In this document: piece by piece, positions 9,806 to 19,682 of the stretch
Layout: each line of letters begins with the position of its first letter
Numbering within the stretch: the stretch's first letter is position 1
From: Lepidodermella squamata
Taxonomy: Eukaryota; Gastrotricha
Length of the DNA stretch: 64,000 nt
Reading direction: 5' to 3'
Assembly: GCA_047495785.1 (NCBI GenBank)
Contig: JBLDXI010000028.1
Span: 1,550,001 to 1,614,000, forward strand
The notes under the pieces: generated by a model
Seen by the model: the letters and a program-made list of their open reading frames with translations, nothing else
What the model was told of the DNA's origin: nothing
Databases searched by the model: none
Made by a program: the position numbers and the translations under genes

Positions 9806-11199
9806 ATGTTTGAATGCGAGGTTTTTGCATTTCACTTTATCATCTGGAGTTGACCCACATTTTTACTTTTTAAGGTTTGCTCGCAGGGTACCGATGGTAG
9901 AATGCGGTATGGCGCGCAAGTTTGCGACGCGTGCAAGAAGTTTTTCACCCGCAATCACAAGAAAACTGGGCAACTCGAATGTGTAACCGGCATTGGAAAT
10001 TGTAGCCTCGCTCGATCCATTAACGCCCGACAGGATATCTGTTCAGCCTGCCGCTTAGCCAAGTGCTACAAGGTTGGAATGAAACATGGCGCAAAGAAAG
10101 AGTTCAGGAAACGAATAAAACTAGGTAAGTGTTCAGGCCAAAACTGTCGATGGTAACTTGATTTCCTCCTGCAGGGGTGAGAGATAAGAGTAATTTCTCT
10201 CTGGTGCCAACTAATTTCGAAGCAATCCAAGCTGAAATTGCAATTGTTGAAATCACCTCTGCGTTTGATTCTCTCTCACCAATTGCGACCGTAAGTCGTT
10301 TTGAATAAAGAATGATTTTATACATTATATCATTACAGCTTCCGCTAACCACTGGCCAAGAACTACTTCCGGCTAACAATATAGCGGATTGTTGGAGCGC
10401 TGCAATGGAGAATTACTCTTCCTTGATTATAACTGCGATTTCTTTCTTGAAACGACTACCAGGTGGAATCGTCCATGCCTGAACCACTTTCTACTTTTAA
10501 ATCTAATTTCGAACATAGGTTATTCGCGGATACCATTGAATGATCGTTGCAAATTGTTTGGAAATTCGGTTATGCCGATAACTCATCTCTGGCGTAGTAT
10601 TAACGGCCTACCTGGATTTGGGCTTTCTCACCAGAACACCACCATTTTCGTGAATCTTTTCCCGTTTTATGAGGTTTAATTTCCCTGTAATTTTAATGCG
10701 GAACAACATTCTTTTGTAGCCAATCGCAGCTAACAGCATGAAACTACATACCGAAATCGTTGGCTTGAGACTCAACCACTTGGAAGCAGCTTTGCTTGCC
10801 GCATATCTTTTCTTTGAAAGTAGCAAGATTACTAAACTATACCTTTTGAAGCATCTATTGTGACCTATTGTAATTGAAGGTTCCGCTGATGACCCGTTGG
10901 AGGAACCTGAACTGGTAGAGACAATGTCTCGAGCAATAGAATGCGCTATATCAGCAATTCAACCAAACGATAACTTTGGCAGAAACCGGGTATGTGCTAT
11001 ATTGAATTTCGCCACTGGCATTACCAATCAATGTGGATAGGCATATCAGCTGATGCAACTGCGCCCAAATTTGGCTCTAGTCACAGTTTACAATAGACAA
11101 TGCAACTCTCAGTTTTTCGAACGATGTCCAGAGCTTGCAGCTTTAAATCGCTCATGGCGCGGAGCCATGGTATCTCGACTCGGATCTTTCTATCAATAA
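9806..11199 (+). CDS. Nuclear hormone receptor b, eight exons
   Basis: 342 residues. Exons: 9806-9820, 9875-10124, 10175-10290, 10339-10462, 10519-10673, 10720-10819, 10880-10989 and 11041-11199. Exon 1 encodes only MFECE, completed by VCSQGTDGR to make finger 1. The second finger is followed by CRLAKCYKVGMKHG and a basic stretch (KKEFRKRIK). Helix 3-5 reads LPGYSRIPLNDRCKLF. Exons 4-7 have exactly the same lengths as in receptor a (124, 155, 100, 110), showing tandem duplication. The stop codon TAA lies within an AATAAA hexamer, so the 3' UTR may be very short. The ligand is unknown. Confidence 0.86.
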
Positions 11200-11345
11200 A
11201 CTTGTAACCTTTAGCTGCACCTAGCTGGAATAATTGTTCGATCTCAATCTTCATCGATGTCGCCTAGAACTGTCACTAAATAAATATGCACGAGATTCCT
11301 ACGTGTTGGCCTAGTCATACATTCACGATTTATGTTACCACGCAT

Positions 11346-11885
11346 GGATGAGATACGGTTACGAAAGCGACAAGGCGGGCCATTGAAGTTGAGCAGGTTT
11401 CCTAGATTCAAAATGATTCAAAATAATTTAAAATGAGGTCTATATCTCTCAGGTGGTATCCAGCAACTGAAAGAAGTTTTGTCAACCTTCAAACTTCGGA
11501 TTATGTTATATGTTCGTTTATCTATCATCATGTAGGATTCAAGATCAGTGCTTTAATGTATATATTAGGATGTAATGGAGATAACATGGTGAACCCTGAG
11601 CTTGTTCAGAGGATGTCACGCGCCATCGATTTTGCGATCGAGGCCATTCAATCGAGAAATTACGTTGAGAAATTACGAGCAGTATTTTGAAAGCATCCGA
11701 TTGATCGTTTATCCTATTTATTCCAGGTCAAACATATAAGCTTGTTACGCTCAGGTTTAGCCAAAGTGCTTACCTATAATGGCCGCTTTGCATATGCAGA
11801 GATTCTTCGAATTGCGACCTGATCTTGCTGTCCTGAATTGTTATTATGGTTTCATCCCTCTACGAACCTTTGCGCGATGCGTGGT
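11346..11885 (+). pseudogene. Decayed copy of nuclear receptor a
   Basis: Two blocks match receptor a. Positions 11346-11420 match its exon 2 end and intron 2. Positions 11530-11885 match its intron 6, exon 7 (NPELVQRMSRAIDFAIEAIQ) and exon 8 (GRFAYAEI-like, then LRPDLAVLN). Most exons, including the DNA-binding domain, are gone and the exon 7 donor is lost, with a stop soon after. Flanking intergenic sequence up to 12116 also resembles the receptor a-b spacer. The remnant therefore marks duplication of an a+b pair, of which receptor c is the surviving second half. Confidence 0.8.
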
Positions 11886-12116
11886 TGCCCGATTAACCTT
11901 CGATTGACAGCCGCATAGAATTAGAAGCATTGCTAATGTGTTATTTTTATTTTCAAACCATGACTCACTTGTCACATCTAATAACGAAAAGTTGAAGGAT
12001 AAAATGAAACTGATCGCAAAATTGCATTCCGCACAGTGGCTGTCTGAAGTTACTCTCTGAATAAATTAAATCGGAAAACAAGTATGCTGACATCAAGAAA
12101 ATCAAGAATCTCAACT

Positions 12117-13484
12117 ATGTCTGAGTGCGAGGTTTTTTCTACTTTTCTTTTGTAGCCGGCGTTGACCCAACTTTTTTTGTTCAAGGTTTGCTCGCAGGGT
12201 ACCGATGGTAGAATACGGTATGGCGCGCAAGTTTGCGACGCTTGCAAGAAATTCTTCACCAGGAATCACAAGAAAGCTGGACAGCTCGAGTGTGTAACAG
12301 GAGGTGGAAATTGTAGCCTTGCTCGATCCATCAACGCCCGACAGGAAATTTGCTCCTACTGCCGCTTAGCCAAGTGTTACGACGTCGGGATGAAACATGG
12401 GACAAAAATAGAAGAAAGGAAACGACTTGAAGAGGGCAAGTTTTCGGGTTGAAATTGTCATTAGCATTCTGATTTCTGCCAACAGGGGTGAGAGATATGT
12501 GCTATCTCGTTTCGACGCCGACTAATTTCGATGCAATGAATGCTGAAGCTACAATCAACGAAGTCACCGCTGCGTTTGATTCTCTCTCTCCAATCGCGAC
12601 CGTGAGTCCTTTGTATAATTAACCGCAAAATATATTCCCCATCATCACAGCTTCCGCTGACCACCGGTCGAAAGCTTCTTTCGGCCAATAATCCAGCGGA
12701 ATGTTGGAGTGTTACCATGGAGAATTACTCTTGCTTGGTTATAATTGCGATTTCTTACATGAAACGCTTGCCAGGTGGGCTTATCTACGTCGCAACTGCT
12801 TTCTCCTTTTTTCTTACTTTTTTGAACATAGGATATTCGCGAATACCATTGAATGATCGTTGCAAGCTATTCGGAAAATCCCTTTTGCCCGTAGCTCAAC
12901 TCTGGCGGTGCAGTAACGGGATACCCGGATTTGGACTTTGTCACGAGAACGTTACTACTTTTCTGAGTCATTTCCCGTTTTTCGAGGTTTGATTCATTCT
13001 GCATACTTTTAATATGAAGGAATTACGCTATTGCAGTCAGCCGCAGCTAACAGCAAGCAAATTCAGGCTGAGATTGTCGAACTGAGGCTTAGCCGCTTGG
13101 AAGCAGCGTTACTTGGCGCATTTCTCTTCTATGAAAGTAGCAATATAACTACAAATCCTCGTTCTATTTCAATCCTTTGTAATTGAAGGTTGCACTGCTG
13201 ACATGTTGGAAGATCCAGAACAAGTCGATGCCATGACTCGAGCGATAGAATTCGCGATTTCAGCGATACAACCAAACAACGAATTCGGCGGAACTCGGGT
13301 ATGTTCAACATCAATTTTGTAATCACAAATATGTGAATCATCAATGAAGGCGAACCAGCTTAAACGACTGCGCTCAAAATTGGCTCTCGTCACAGTTTTC
13401 AATAGACAATGTCACTATCAGTTTTGTGAAATATGGCCAGAACTCTCAGTTTTAAATCGCTTATGGCTCCAAGCCATGGTTTAG
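12117..13484 (+). CDS. Nuclear hormone receptor c, eight exons
   Basis: 334 residues, closest to receptor b. Exons: 12117-12131 (MSECE), 12186-12435, 12486-12601, 12651-12774, 12832-12986, 13037-13136, 13189-13298 and 13350-13484. Finger 1 is CEVC-x14-CDAC and finger 2 C-x6-C-x12-C-x2-C, with P-box DACKK. The second intron uses a GC donor (GGCAAGT) that preserves frame; a GT alternative would not. The LBD signature is LPGYSRIPLNDRCKLF. The protein stops at a TAG eight residues earlier than receptor b would, removing the last helix segment. It may still be functional, but ligand-dependent activation through a C-terminal helix is unlikely. Confidence 0.85.
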
Positions 13485-13703
13485 CAATATTTTCTCTCAA
13501 TTTTCTGTCAATAAACTCGTACCCTTCATCCTTCATCCCAGCAGTGGAAAACAATTGTTTTCGATCGCTGCCCACGCTGCCCAGGATTTATCCTAATACC
13601 TTACTGATCATCCTGAGTATTACTACATGCGAAGAATTTACATTCATAGCTTAATTTATTGGGATAAAGGTCTGACAGCTCCCGTCTGGCGTAAATAACC
13701 GAG

Positions 13704-14855
13704 TTAAATGAAATTCGACTCATCCGCAACGCGGAGAGCGTAGGCATTCACAGCAATGAAACCCGTTACGACTACCATATAGACAGTACAATCCAAAACC
13801 ATTAGGCGATCAATCGGTGTTTTTGAGAAGTTAGATATATTCTGCTCGAGCCAAACTCGGAATCTCCTCACCATCCAGCAAGTGAACAGGGAATAGGCCG
13901 TACAGAACCAAGCAATTGCAGTGCTCAAGTCGACATAATTCACAATGAAGGACCTTTGAGGCCTAATCGGTACTTTGTCCAAAACGGATGCTCGAAGAAA
14001 AGACAGAGCTAGTAGAATAGTAACTGTGAAGGTTGGTCTATCCGATGAACCGAATGACAGGAAAAAAGTGAATGTTTCCAGAAGGGTCAAGAAACAAATC
14101 GGCAACATCAGCTGGTAAACATAAAAATCCGGCTTGCGTCTGAAGTCGATTTGAAATGAGACTGCACTGCGGTTGCCATTTAATCTAAATAGAGAATTTG
14201 AAGATTTGTAAGAGATGACCTGCCAGCTGTCGGATACTGAAATGAATTCAGCACCCAAGGTGAAATATAACTTCGAAAAAGCTACGGCATAAACGGCTTC
14301 TTCTGCATAAAAATTGATATAGCATGTATTGTAGTCGAAGGGGAAACTAGTGATGTCTAAATCACACCACGATCGGAACAGACCAGACTTGGACCACGTG
14401 AGAACAACTGCATTGCTCGGTAGGATCTCTCCGAAAAATCGGACGGTAAAGCCTTGAGTTAGTCCAAAGTCCTCTATAGCGTTTTTGTGGGTGATAGTTG
14501 GCTGCCAGAATGTTACGGGATCCAAATTCATCGACTGCCCCTTTTTGAAACCATGATTCTGGCACGGCACCGTCCATTCGAGGCGCATGGTCCCAGCTAT
14601 GGCCATTGACTCCGCGACATCGTCAATATAGTGGAATCTGGTCGCAATCATTCTGAAATTGACATTAGTCACGCGGCATATGTAATTTGGACCTCGTTGT
14701 GATGCGTTTAGATACGTTTCAGGGCAAAGCGGAGCGTAAGATTCAAATGATAGCTGGGGGCATTTATCCAGGAGCAGACCAGAAGCTCTCTGAGCACTTG
14801 ACACTTGAGAATTGCAAATGAGCAATATTGCCTGGATTAAATAGGATGTCATCAT
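13704..14855 (-). CDS. pLGIC-7: Cys-loop receptor subunit with Arg at 15' of M2
   Basis: Intronless, 383 residues from the ATG at 14855 (a second ATG follows directly). Signal peptide residues 1-20. Cysteines 32, 44, 60 and 98 precede the Cys-loop C164-C178 (TSFPFD). Loop C carries NGNRS (226-230). The triad before M2 is S-D-R (271-273). M2 reads TILLALSFLRASVL, placing Arg at 15' (R288) where most paralogs have Gln. It pairs in sequence with pLGIC-8, its immediate downstream neighbour, which has the same arginine. It is the first channel gene after the nuclear receptors and converges on receptor c with a 219-bp gap. Confidence 0.92.
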   Translation of the reverse strand: MMTSYLIQAILLICNSQVSSAQRASGLLLDKCPQLSFESYAPLCPETYLNASQRGPNYICRVTNVNFRMIATRFHYIDDVAESMAIAGTMRLEWTVPCQNHGFKKGQSMNLDPVTFWQPTITHKNAIEDFGLTQGFTVRFFGEILPSNAVVLTWSKSGLFRSWCDLDITSFPFDYNTCYINFYAEEAVYAVAFSKLYFTLGAEFISVSDSWQVISYKSSNSLFRLNGNRSAVSFQIDFRRKPDFYVYQLMLPICFLTLLETFTFFLSFGSSDRPTFTVTILLALSFLRASVLDKVPIRPQRSFIVNYVDLSTAIAWFCTAYSLFTCWMVRRFRVWLEQNISNFSKTPIDRLMVLDCTVYMVVVTGFIAVNAYALRVADESNFI

Positions 14856-14982
14856 AGAGATGAATAGCTTTTCAGTTATGAAATCTGTGATTTAGACGTT
14901 TGCAGGAGATCCGAATCGGAGCTCTGACGTCATGGCACAGGAAATCCGAAATAAGATGCAGGAATTCACATTAATGGAGTGG

Positions 14983-14988
14983 TTTATT
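14983..14988 (-). terminator. Polyadenylation signal of pLGIC-8
   Basis: AATAAA on the minus strand, about 17 bp past the pLGIC-8 stop at 15005. Confidence 0.45.
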
Positions 14989-15004
14989 TCTCATAAGTCA
15001 ATAA

Positions 15005-16135
15005 TTACATATAACCCGCCTCTTTAGCGACGCTCCCAAATTTGATGTTCGCAGTGACGTAGTACGCAACAGCACTGCCGTACATGATTATGTCCACAAT
15101 ACAGCCTCTAGTTAAAGGGATTTTCAATGAAAAAATAGTCGATTCTCTAAACCAATCTCGCCAATTACTGAAAAGCCAGCAACTGATGAGGGCATAGGTC
15201 GTACAAGCCCATGACGCAATCAAACAATCATCAACATAATTTCCAAGTAAAGATCGCTCCGGCCGAGCGGGGATTCTTGAGAGGACACTCTCTCTTAAAA
15301 ATGACAATGCAAGCAGGATAGTCATATTGAATACAGGCCTATCTACATTACCACTCGGTAGAAAGATAGAGCAAAGAACAAGAACGGCCAGAAAAATGAT
15401 AGGGCATACGAGATTAATCAAAGGGTACGATGGCTTTCTTTTAAAAGTCATTGAAATGGTAGCCAGACTCCGCAAACCATGCAAGTCGATCGATGACTTT
15501 GAAGTGTTCGATGACTTGAAATCCCAACTAGCAGATGGTGGCATGAAGTCTGGTTGAAATTCAATTTTCACTTCGCCGAAAATTGCTGCGGACCTCATCT
15601 CGCCAATGTACAACTGAATCATGCACGTGTTTTGATCGAATGGGTATTTCGCGTAGTCTAGGTCGCACGTGGACATGATTATGCCCGACCGCATCCACGT
15701 GAATCCTACGACACTATTCCGCTTCACATCAGCGTGAAACTTATTAGTCCATCCGTTGGTCATGCCAAAGTCATCGTAGGCGTTTTTGTGGTTGATGTTA
15801 GGCCGCCATATGTAGGAATCATCAACTTCGATGACAGTTCCTAGTTTGAAATTCTGACTCGAGCAGGGCAGCTCCCATGTGAAACTTATCGCGGTTGATA
15901 GCGTAAGTGTTTCGACAACATCGTCGATTCCATGAAATCGCTCAGGGAGTAAAAGTAGGTTAACTTGAGTCGCCTGACACAGATATCCTTCATCGCGCTC
16001 TTCTGGAAGCACCTCTGCCTCGGGACATAACGGGGCGTAGATTTCCGTGGAGAAGCTTGTACAATTTGACAGTAAAATCGAAGCCAAAGAAGAAGCCTCG
16101 CCAAACAGCGCTAATAAAACTGCGAGTGTGATCAT
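15005..16135 (-). CDS. pLGIC-8: Cys-loop receptor subunit with charged M2
   Basis: Intronless, 376 residues, ATG at 16135. Signal peptide about residues 1-18. The Cys-loop is C157-C171 (AKYPFD), the loop-A-like block YIWRPNINHKNA. The triad before M2 is V-D-R (264-266). M2 has both Arg at 15' (281) and Glu at 16' (282); 16' commonly lines the pore, so an ion pair or altered conductance is possible. The M1 start lacks the usual Y-V (SYPLINLVCPII). Loop C has LRS instead of NRS, losing the sequon shared by several paralogs. M4 is unusually poor in the NxYAL ending. Confidence 0.92.
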   Translation of the reverse strand: MITLAVLLALFGEASSLASILLSNCTSFSTEIYAPLCPEAEVLPEERDEGYLCQATQVNLLLLPERFHGIDDVVETLTLSTAISFTWELPCSSQNFKLGTVIEVDDSYIWRPNINHKNAYDDFGMTNGWTNKFHADVKRNSVVGFTWMRSGIIMSTCDLDYAKYPFDQNTCMIQLYIGEMRSAAIFGEVKIEFQPDFMPPSASWDFKSSNTSKSSIDLHGLRSLATISMTFKRKPSYPLINLVCPIIFLAVLVLCSIFLPSGNVDRPVFNMTILLALSFLRESVLSRIPARPERSLLGNYVDDCLIASWACTTYALISCWLFSNWRDWFRESTIFSLKIPLTRGCIVDIIMYGSAVAYYVTANIKFGSVAKEAGYM

Positions 16136-16537
16136 TTTTCAATCTAATTTCTGCGACAACAATGATGGCAGGAGAATGTCCATAAATGCCAGTTTCTATT
16201 TACTTATGCACTCGGAATCGGAATCGGATGCTGAGGATTTTTATGCTAAGCAGGGAATGATCTCTATTTACAGGCCGGATTTTATTTGATTTAGGCTTTC
16301 AAGTCACTCTCAAAATTGCTGGTCTCAATCAGATTTTTTACTGATTCCGAAACTTCCCCCTGTGATCGCAGAACTACACCATACATCTCTTCGAAAATTG
16401 TATATGAAATGACGCAATTGTTAAAATTCATATGATTTTATTTTTAAAATTGCACCGAATATCACCGAGGAAAATGATCAGGAATTAATTTTCGAATTCA
16501 TACCAAAGCAAGCAGGGTTGAAAACACTGCAAACAGG
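16136..16537. other. Intergenic spacer
   Basis: About 400 bp, AT-rich toward the pLGIC-9 side. No gene or repeat recognised. It should hold the pLGIC-8 promoter. Confidence 0.4.
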
Positions 16538-17662
16538 TTACTGATTCGTTGAAGTTTGGAGTGCATAGACATTGATAAGGATGAAGGCGAGTAAAAACAA
16601 AATAAAAACGAACATGTCAACCAAACGGCATTTAGTGATCTCCATGCATCCTACTTTGACTCGTTTGCTTCTGAAAAAAGTCCGCCAAGTCATAGTCCAC
16701 CAGTTGCTGAACAGCGCATAGATAGTACAGGCCCATGACCAAAGAGCCGAGAAATCCGTATAATTTACAATGAAAATGCGGATTGGCTTCTCTGGAATGT
16801 CGTTCAAAATAGAGCCCTGTACGAAGGTTAGAGCCAAAAGTATGGTAAGGGCAAACATAGGTCTATCGGGACTGCTTGGAGGCAACAGAAAGGCGGTTAG
16901 TTCCAAACTTGATAGCACGAGCGACGGCAACATCTGACTGTATACGAAGAAAGACGGGTTCCTTTTGAAAAGAAACTTGTACGACACCAAACTTCGCTCG
17001 TCATCTGCATCATCTACAATTTGATGACTTGCATTAGATAACCACCAGCCATCACTTTCTCCGATGAAGCTCTTAGAGACGTGGCGATAGATTCGTCCAA
17101 ATGCAGTAGCAGTGTCGAGACTCTCAAGAGAAAAGACGACTTCACACTCTTGATTATCGAAAGGATAATTGGCTAAATTCAACGGGCATATTGATTCAAA
17201 GACTCCGAATCGCAGAAAGTGAAAATTTAGCGTGCTTTGGTTCTTCACTTTGACCCAAAAGCGAGAGGTGAAATCGTCCCCGGTCATTCCGAAATTAGTC
17301 ATTGCGTTCGTGTGGTATAGATAGGGCTGCCAGAATTTGTCCTGGTCTGGGTTAAAAATAACCCCTTCTTCCTTAGAATAGTCGGCGCAGTTTACGTCCC
17401 AATCTATCTCGATAAGTCCAGCGAATGTAATTGATTCGGCTCTATCATCGAGGTGGTCGAACTGATCCAATCGGAGTAGGACATTAACCAAAGTTTGTGT
17501 GCAGGGATGATTAGAGGTTTCCATGCCATCAGGGCAATGGGGTGTGTAGGACTCTCGGCTGAGATCAGGGCACAGATTTAGAAGCTCTTCAGTTCGACTT
17601 CCGTCTAGTTTAACTAGTTGCAGACAAAACAGAGCTAGTTTCAGAACAATTGATTTATCCAT
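16538..17662 (-). CDS. pLGIC-9: Cys-loop receptor subunit, acidic loop C
   Basis: Intronless, 374 residues, ATG at 17662 with a TTTCCAG acceptor-like motif 12 bases upstream. The Cys-loop is C159-C173 (ANYPFD). The GMTGDDFTSRFW block at about 125-136 is shared with pLGIC-10 to -13. Loop C is strongly acidic (VDDADDERS, about 216-224). The triad before M2 is P-D-R (265-267), and M2 is the family consensus (TILLALTFVQGSIL). M3-M4 linker about 25 residues; M4 ends in NVYALQTS. It can be taken as the most typical member of the array. Confidence 0.93.
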   Translation of the reverse strand: MDKSIVLKLALFCLQLVKLDGSRTEELLNLCPDLSRESYTPHCPDGMETSNHPCTQTLVNVLLRLDQFDHLDDRAESITFAGLIEIDWDVNCADYSKEEGVIFNPDQDKFWQPYLYHTNAMTNFGMTGDDFTSRFWVKVKNQSTLNFHFLRFGVFESICPLNLANYPFDNQECEVVFSLESLDTATAFGRIYRHVSKSFIGESDGWWLSNASHQIVDDADDERSLVSYKFLFKRNPSFFVYSQMLPSLVLSSLELTAFLLPPSSPDRPMFALTILLALTFVQGSILNDIPEKPIRIFIVNYTDFSALWSWACTIYALFSNWWTMTWRTFFRSKRVKVGCMEITKCRLVDMFVFILFLLAFILINVYALQTSTNQ

Positions 17663-17796
17663 AACAAATTAAACCTGGAAACAAATTTTATCGTTTTGGT
17701 ATTTTTTTTGTCTAGCGATTTTTTAGACCACATCACATATTGACTCAGTAAATAATTTAGCCCGCGGGCGCGCGGTAACAAGCGTATGGGAATTTA

Positions 17797-18942
17797 CTAG
17801 AATCCTTGTGATTTTGCTACGCCGATCGCGTAAAAATTGATTGCCAGGAACAACGTAATCACAAGCAAAAAAGCGACAAAGTCAACAAGTCTCGCACGAC
17901 TTATTTTCACGCGACCATGATTGATTTCATCTTGCCGGAAGTACTTGGGCCATGACCTCGAGTAGCAACAGCTTGCTAACATGAATATTGTACAGGCCCA
18001 GGAAAGCAGCGCGGTAAAATCTGTGTAATTTAGGACAAAAATCCGTCGTGGTTTGGCCGGGACATCGGTCAAAATGCTTCCTTGTACAAACGTTAGTGCG
18101 AGTAAGATCGTTACAGAGAACATTGGTCTATCAGGCAAGTAAGGAGGCATGAGAAACGCGAAAATCTCAAGACTGGCCAAAATACAAGATGGTAGCATCT
18201 GGTTGTAGATATAAAACGATGGAAATCTCTTGAAGTTGAATTTGAATTCCGCAACCGAAGCTTCAGTGTCTGAATCCTCCATTTCTCCGAACTTGAGGCC
18301 GATAAGAGACCAACCGTCGCCTTGACCGAGGAATTTTTTAGACATTTCCAGTTCAACCTTTCCGAGGCCTGTTGAAGCATCTGAACTCTCGATAGAAAAA
18401 ATGATGCTACATTGCTGGCTATCGAATGGGTAATAAGACAAGTCGAGGCCGCACGTTGAATCGAAAATTCCGAAGGTCTGAAGGTTAAACTGAACTCCTG
18501 TGTGATTTGTGACGGTCACCCAGAAACGAGACGTGAAATCGTCCCCCGTCATGCCGAAATTTCTTACAGCATTCGAGTGGTAGAAATACGGCTTCCAAAC
18601 AGCGGCGAAGTCTGGGTAGAAACTTAGACCGTTTGCCTGGTAGTAGTCGGGACATGAGCATGACCATTTCAAGCTGAGAGAGCCCGAAACGTGAAGAGTT
18701 TCTTCTTTATCGTCTAACTCGTAGAATTCTTCCAACTTCAGCTTGAGGTCTATTATCGTTTGCGAGCACGATGAAGATTCTGATTTTCCATCACGGCAAT
18801 TTGGAGTGTACGCCTCTGAGCCAACTTGCGGGCACTTTGCTACCAACTCGTCTGTTCTTACACTAGCTTCGATTGTTACAAGGAAGTGAATGAAAATTAA
18901 ACTGTAGGCGACTTTGAGTGAAGAAGGTTGAATTGATAGCAT
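17797..18942 (-). CDS. pLGIC-10: Cys-loop receptor subunit, acidic loop C
   Basis: Intronless, 381 residues if started at the ATG at 18942 (MLSIQPSSLKVAYSLIFIHF). In-frame ATG at 18984 would add 14 residues and a long polar lead before the hydrophobic core, so it is less likely but possible. The Cys-loop is C164-C178 (SYYPFD). Loop C is acidic (MEDSDTEAS). The triad before M2 is P-D-R and M2 is consensus (TILLALTFVQGSIL). A dicysteine (LASCCYSRSW) sits at the end of M3. It is closest to pLGIC-12, sharing the GGL-type Cys-loop interior and FMPP/LMPP linker. Confidence 0.91.
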   Translation of the reverse strand: MLSIQPSSLKVAYSLIFIHFLVTIEASVRTDELVAKCPQVGSEAYTPNCRDGKSESSSCSQTIIDLKLKLEEFYELDDKEETLHVSGSLSLKWSCSCPDYYQANGLSFYPDFAAVWKPYFYHSNAVRNFGMTGDDFTSRFWVTVTNHTGVQFNLQTFGIFDSTCGLDLSYYPFDSQQCSIIFSIESSDASTGLGKVELEMSKKFLGQGDGWSLIGLKFGEMEDSDTEASVAEFKFNFKRFPSFYIYNQMLPSCILASLEIFAFLMPPYLPDRPMFSVTILLALTFVQGSILTDVPAKPRRIFVLNYTDFTALLSWACTIFMLASCCYSRSWPKYFRQDEINHGRVKISRARLVDFVAFLLVITLFLAINFYAIGVAKSQGF

Positions 18943-18984
18943 GTTGAAACGAGAACTACGTCTGACCCAATAATTTAAAAGCAT

Positions 18985-19682
18985 TGGCTGATGTAATACA
19001 ATCAAAGCTGCATTGGGTGATAAAATAACACATTAATATTTAATGAATGCTCCATTCATCCATCACATCACGGAATTCAGACGCATTGAATGTCGCACCA
19101 CTTGTATCGATAATCGGTTGGTAATGCATTGTTTGCTTTTCCATCAGTTTTTGTGCATAAGAATAATGAGACGTGCGGCTGTTAGGCAAATATGATCACG
19201 GCGAAAACTCGAAACACTTCCTCCCGGGGGCTGAAAACTGTTTCTTCGTTACAAGTGAATTCAGGAGCGCAAACTCGTACAAATGTTGAAGCAAGATAAT
19301 TTTGGATTTTGGCACTGCGAGAATTCCAACGCTTCCCCATCAACTAACGATCGCCGTTATAGCTTCGCTTTATGTTCTATTTCACGTCGGTATCGAGATT
19401 TATTTTGGATATTATAAATTCGAAATTTATCGAAAAAAGGCGGAATTTGAAAATTGCCGAACCATCGGAAATGTTGGATTTGAAAAATCGAAACAATCGA
19501 GCTCAAAATGCATTGAGTGGAAGTTAAATTCTGGAGAACAGAGACAGCTTTCTATGCCCAGAAAATGTAACTAAGATTCAAAACTGAAGAAGCTATGCAT
19601 TAGTACTGAATTGGCGATTGGCGAGTTAGTATACCTCAACCAGCACTAAAAAACCATGACAATTTTCCCTCTGAATCATCAT
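18985..19682. other. Intergenic region without a supported gene
   Basis: About 700 bp upstream of pLGIC-10. The longest frame (19302-19574) has no ATG near its start and no recognisable domain. The pLGIC-10 promoter must be at the left end. Confidence 0.4.

Noticed and set aside
19302-19574. Frame of 90 codons with a hydrophobic stretch between pLGIC-10 and -11
   Set aside because: It opens with TTG, has no early ATG, and no paralog in the window shares it.
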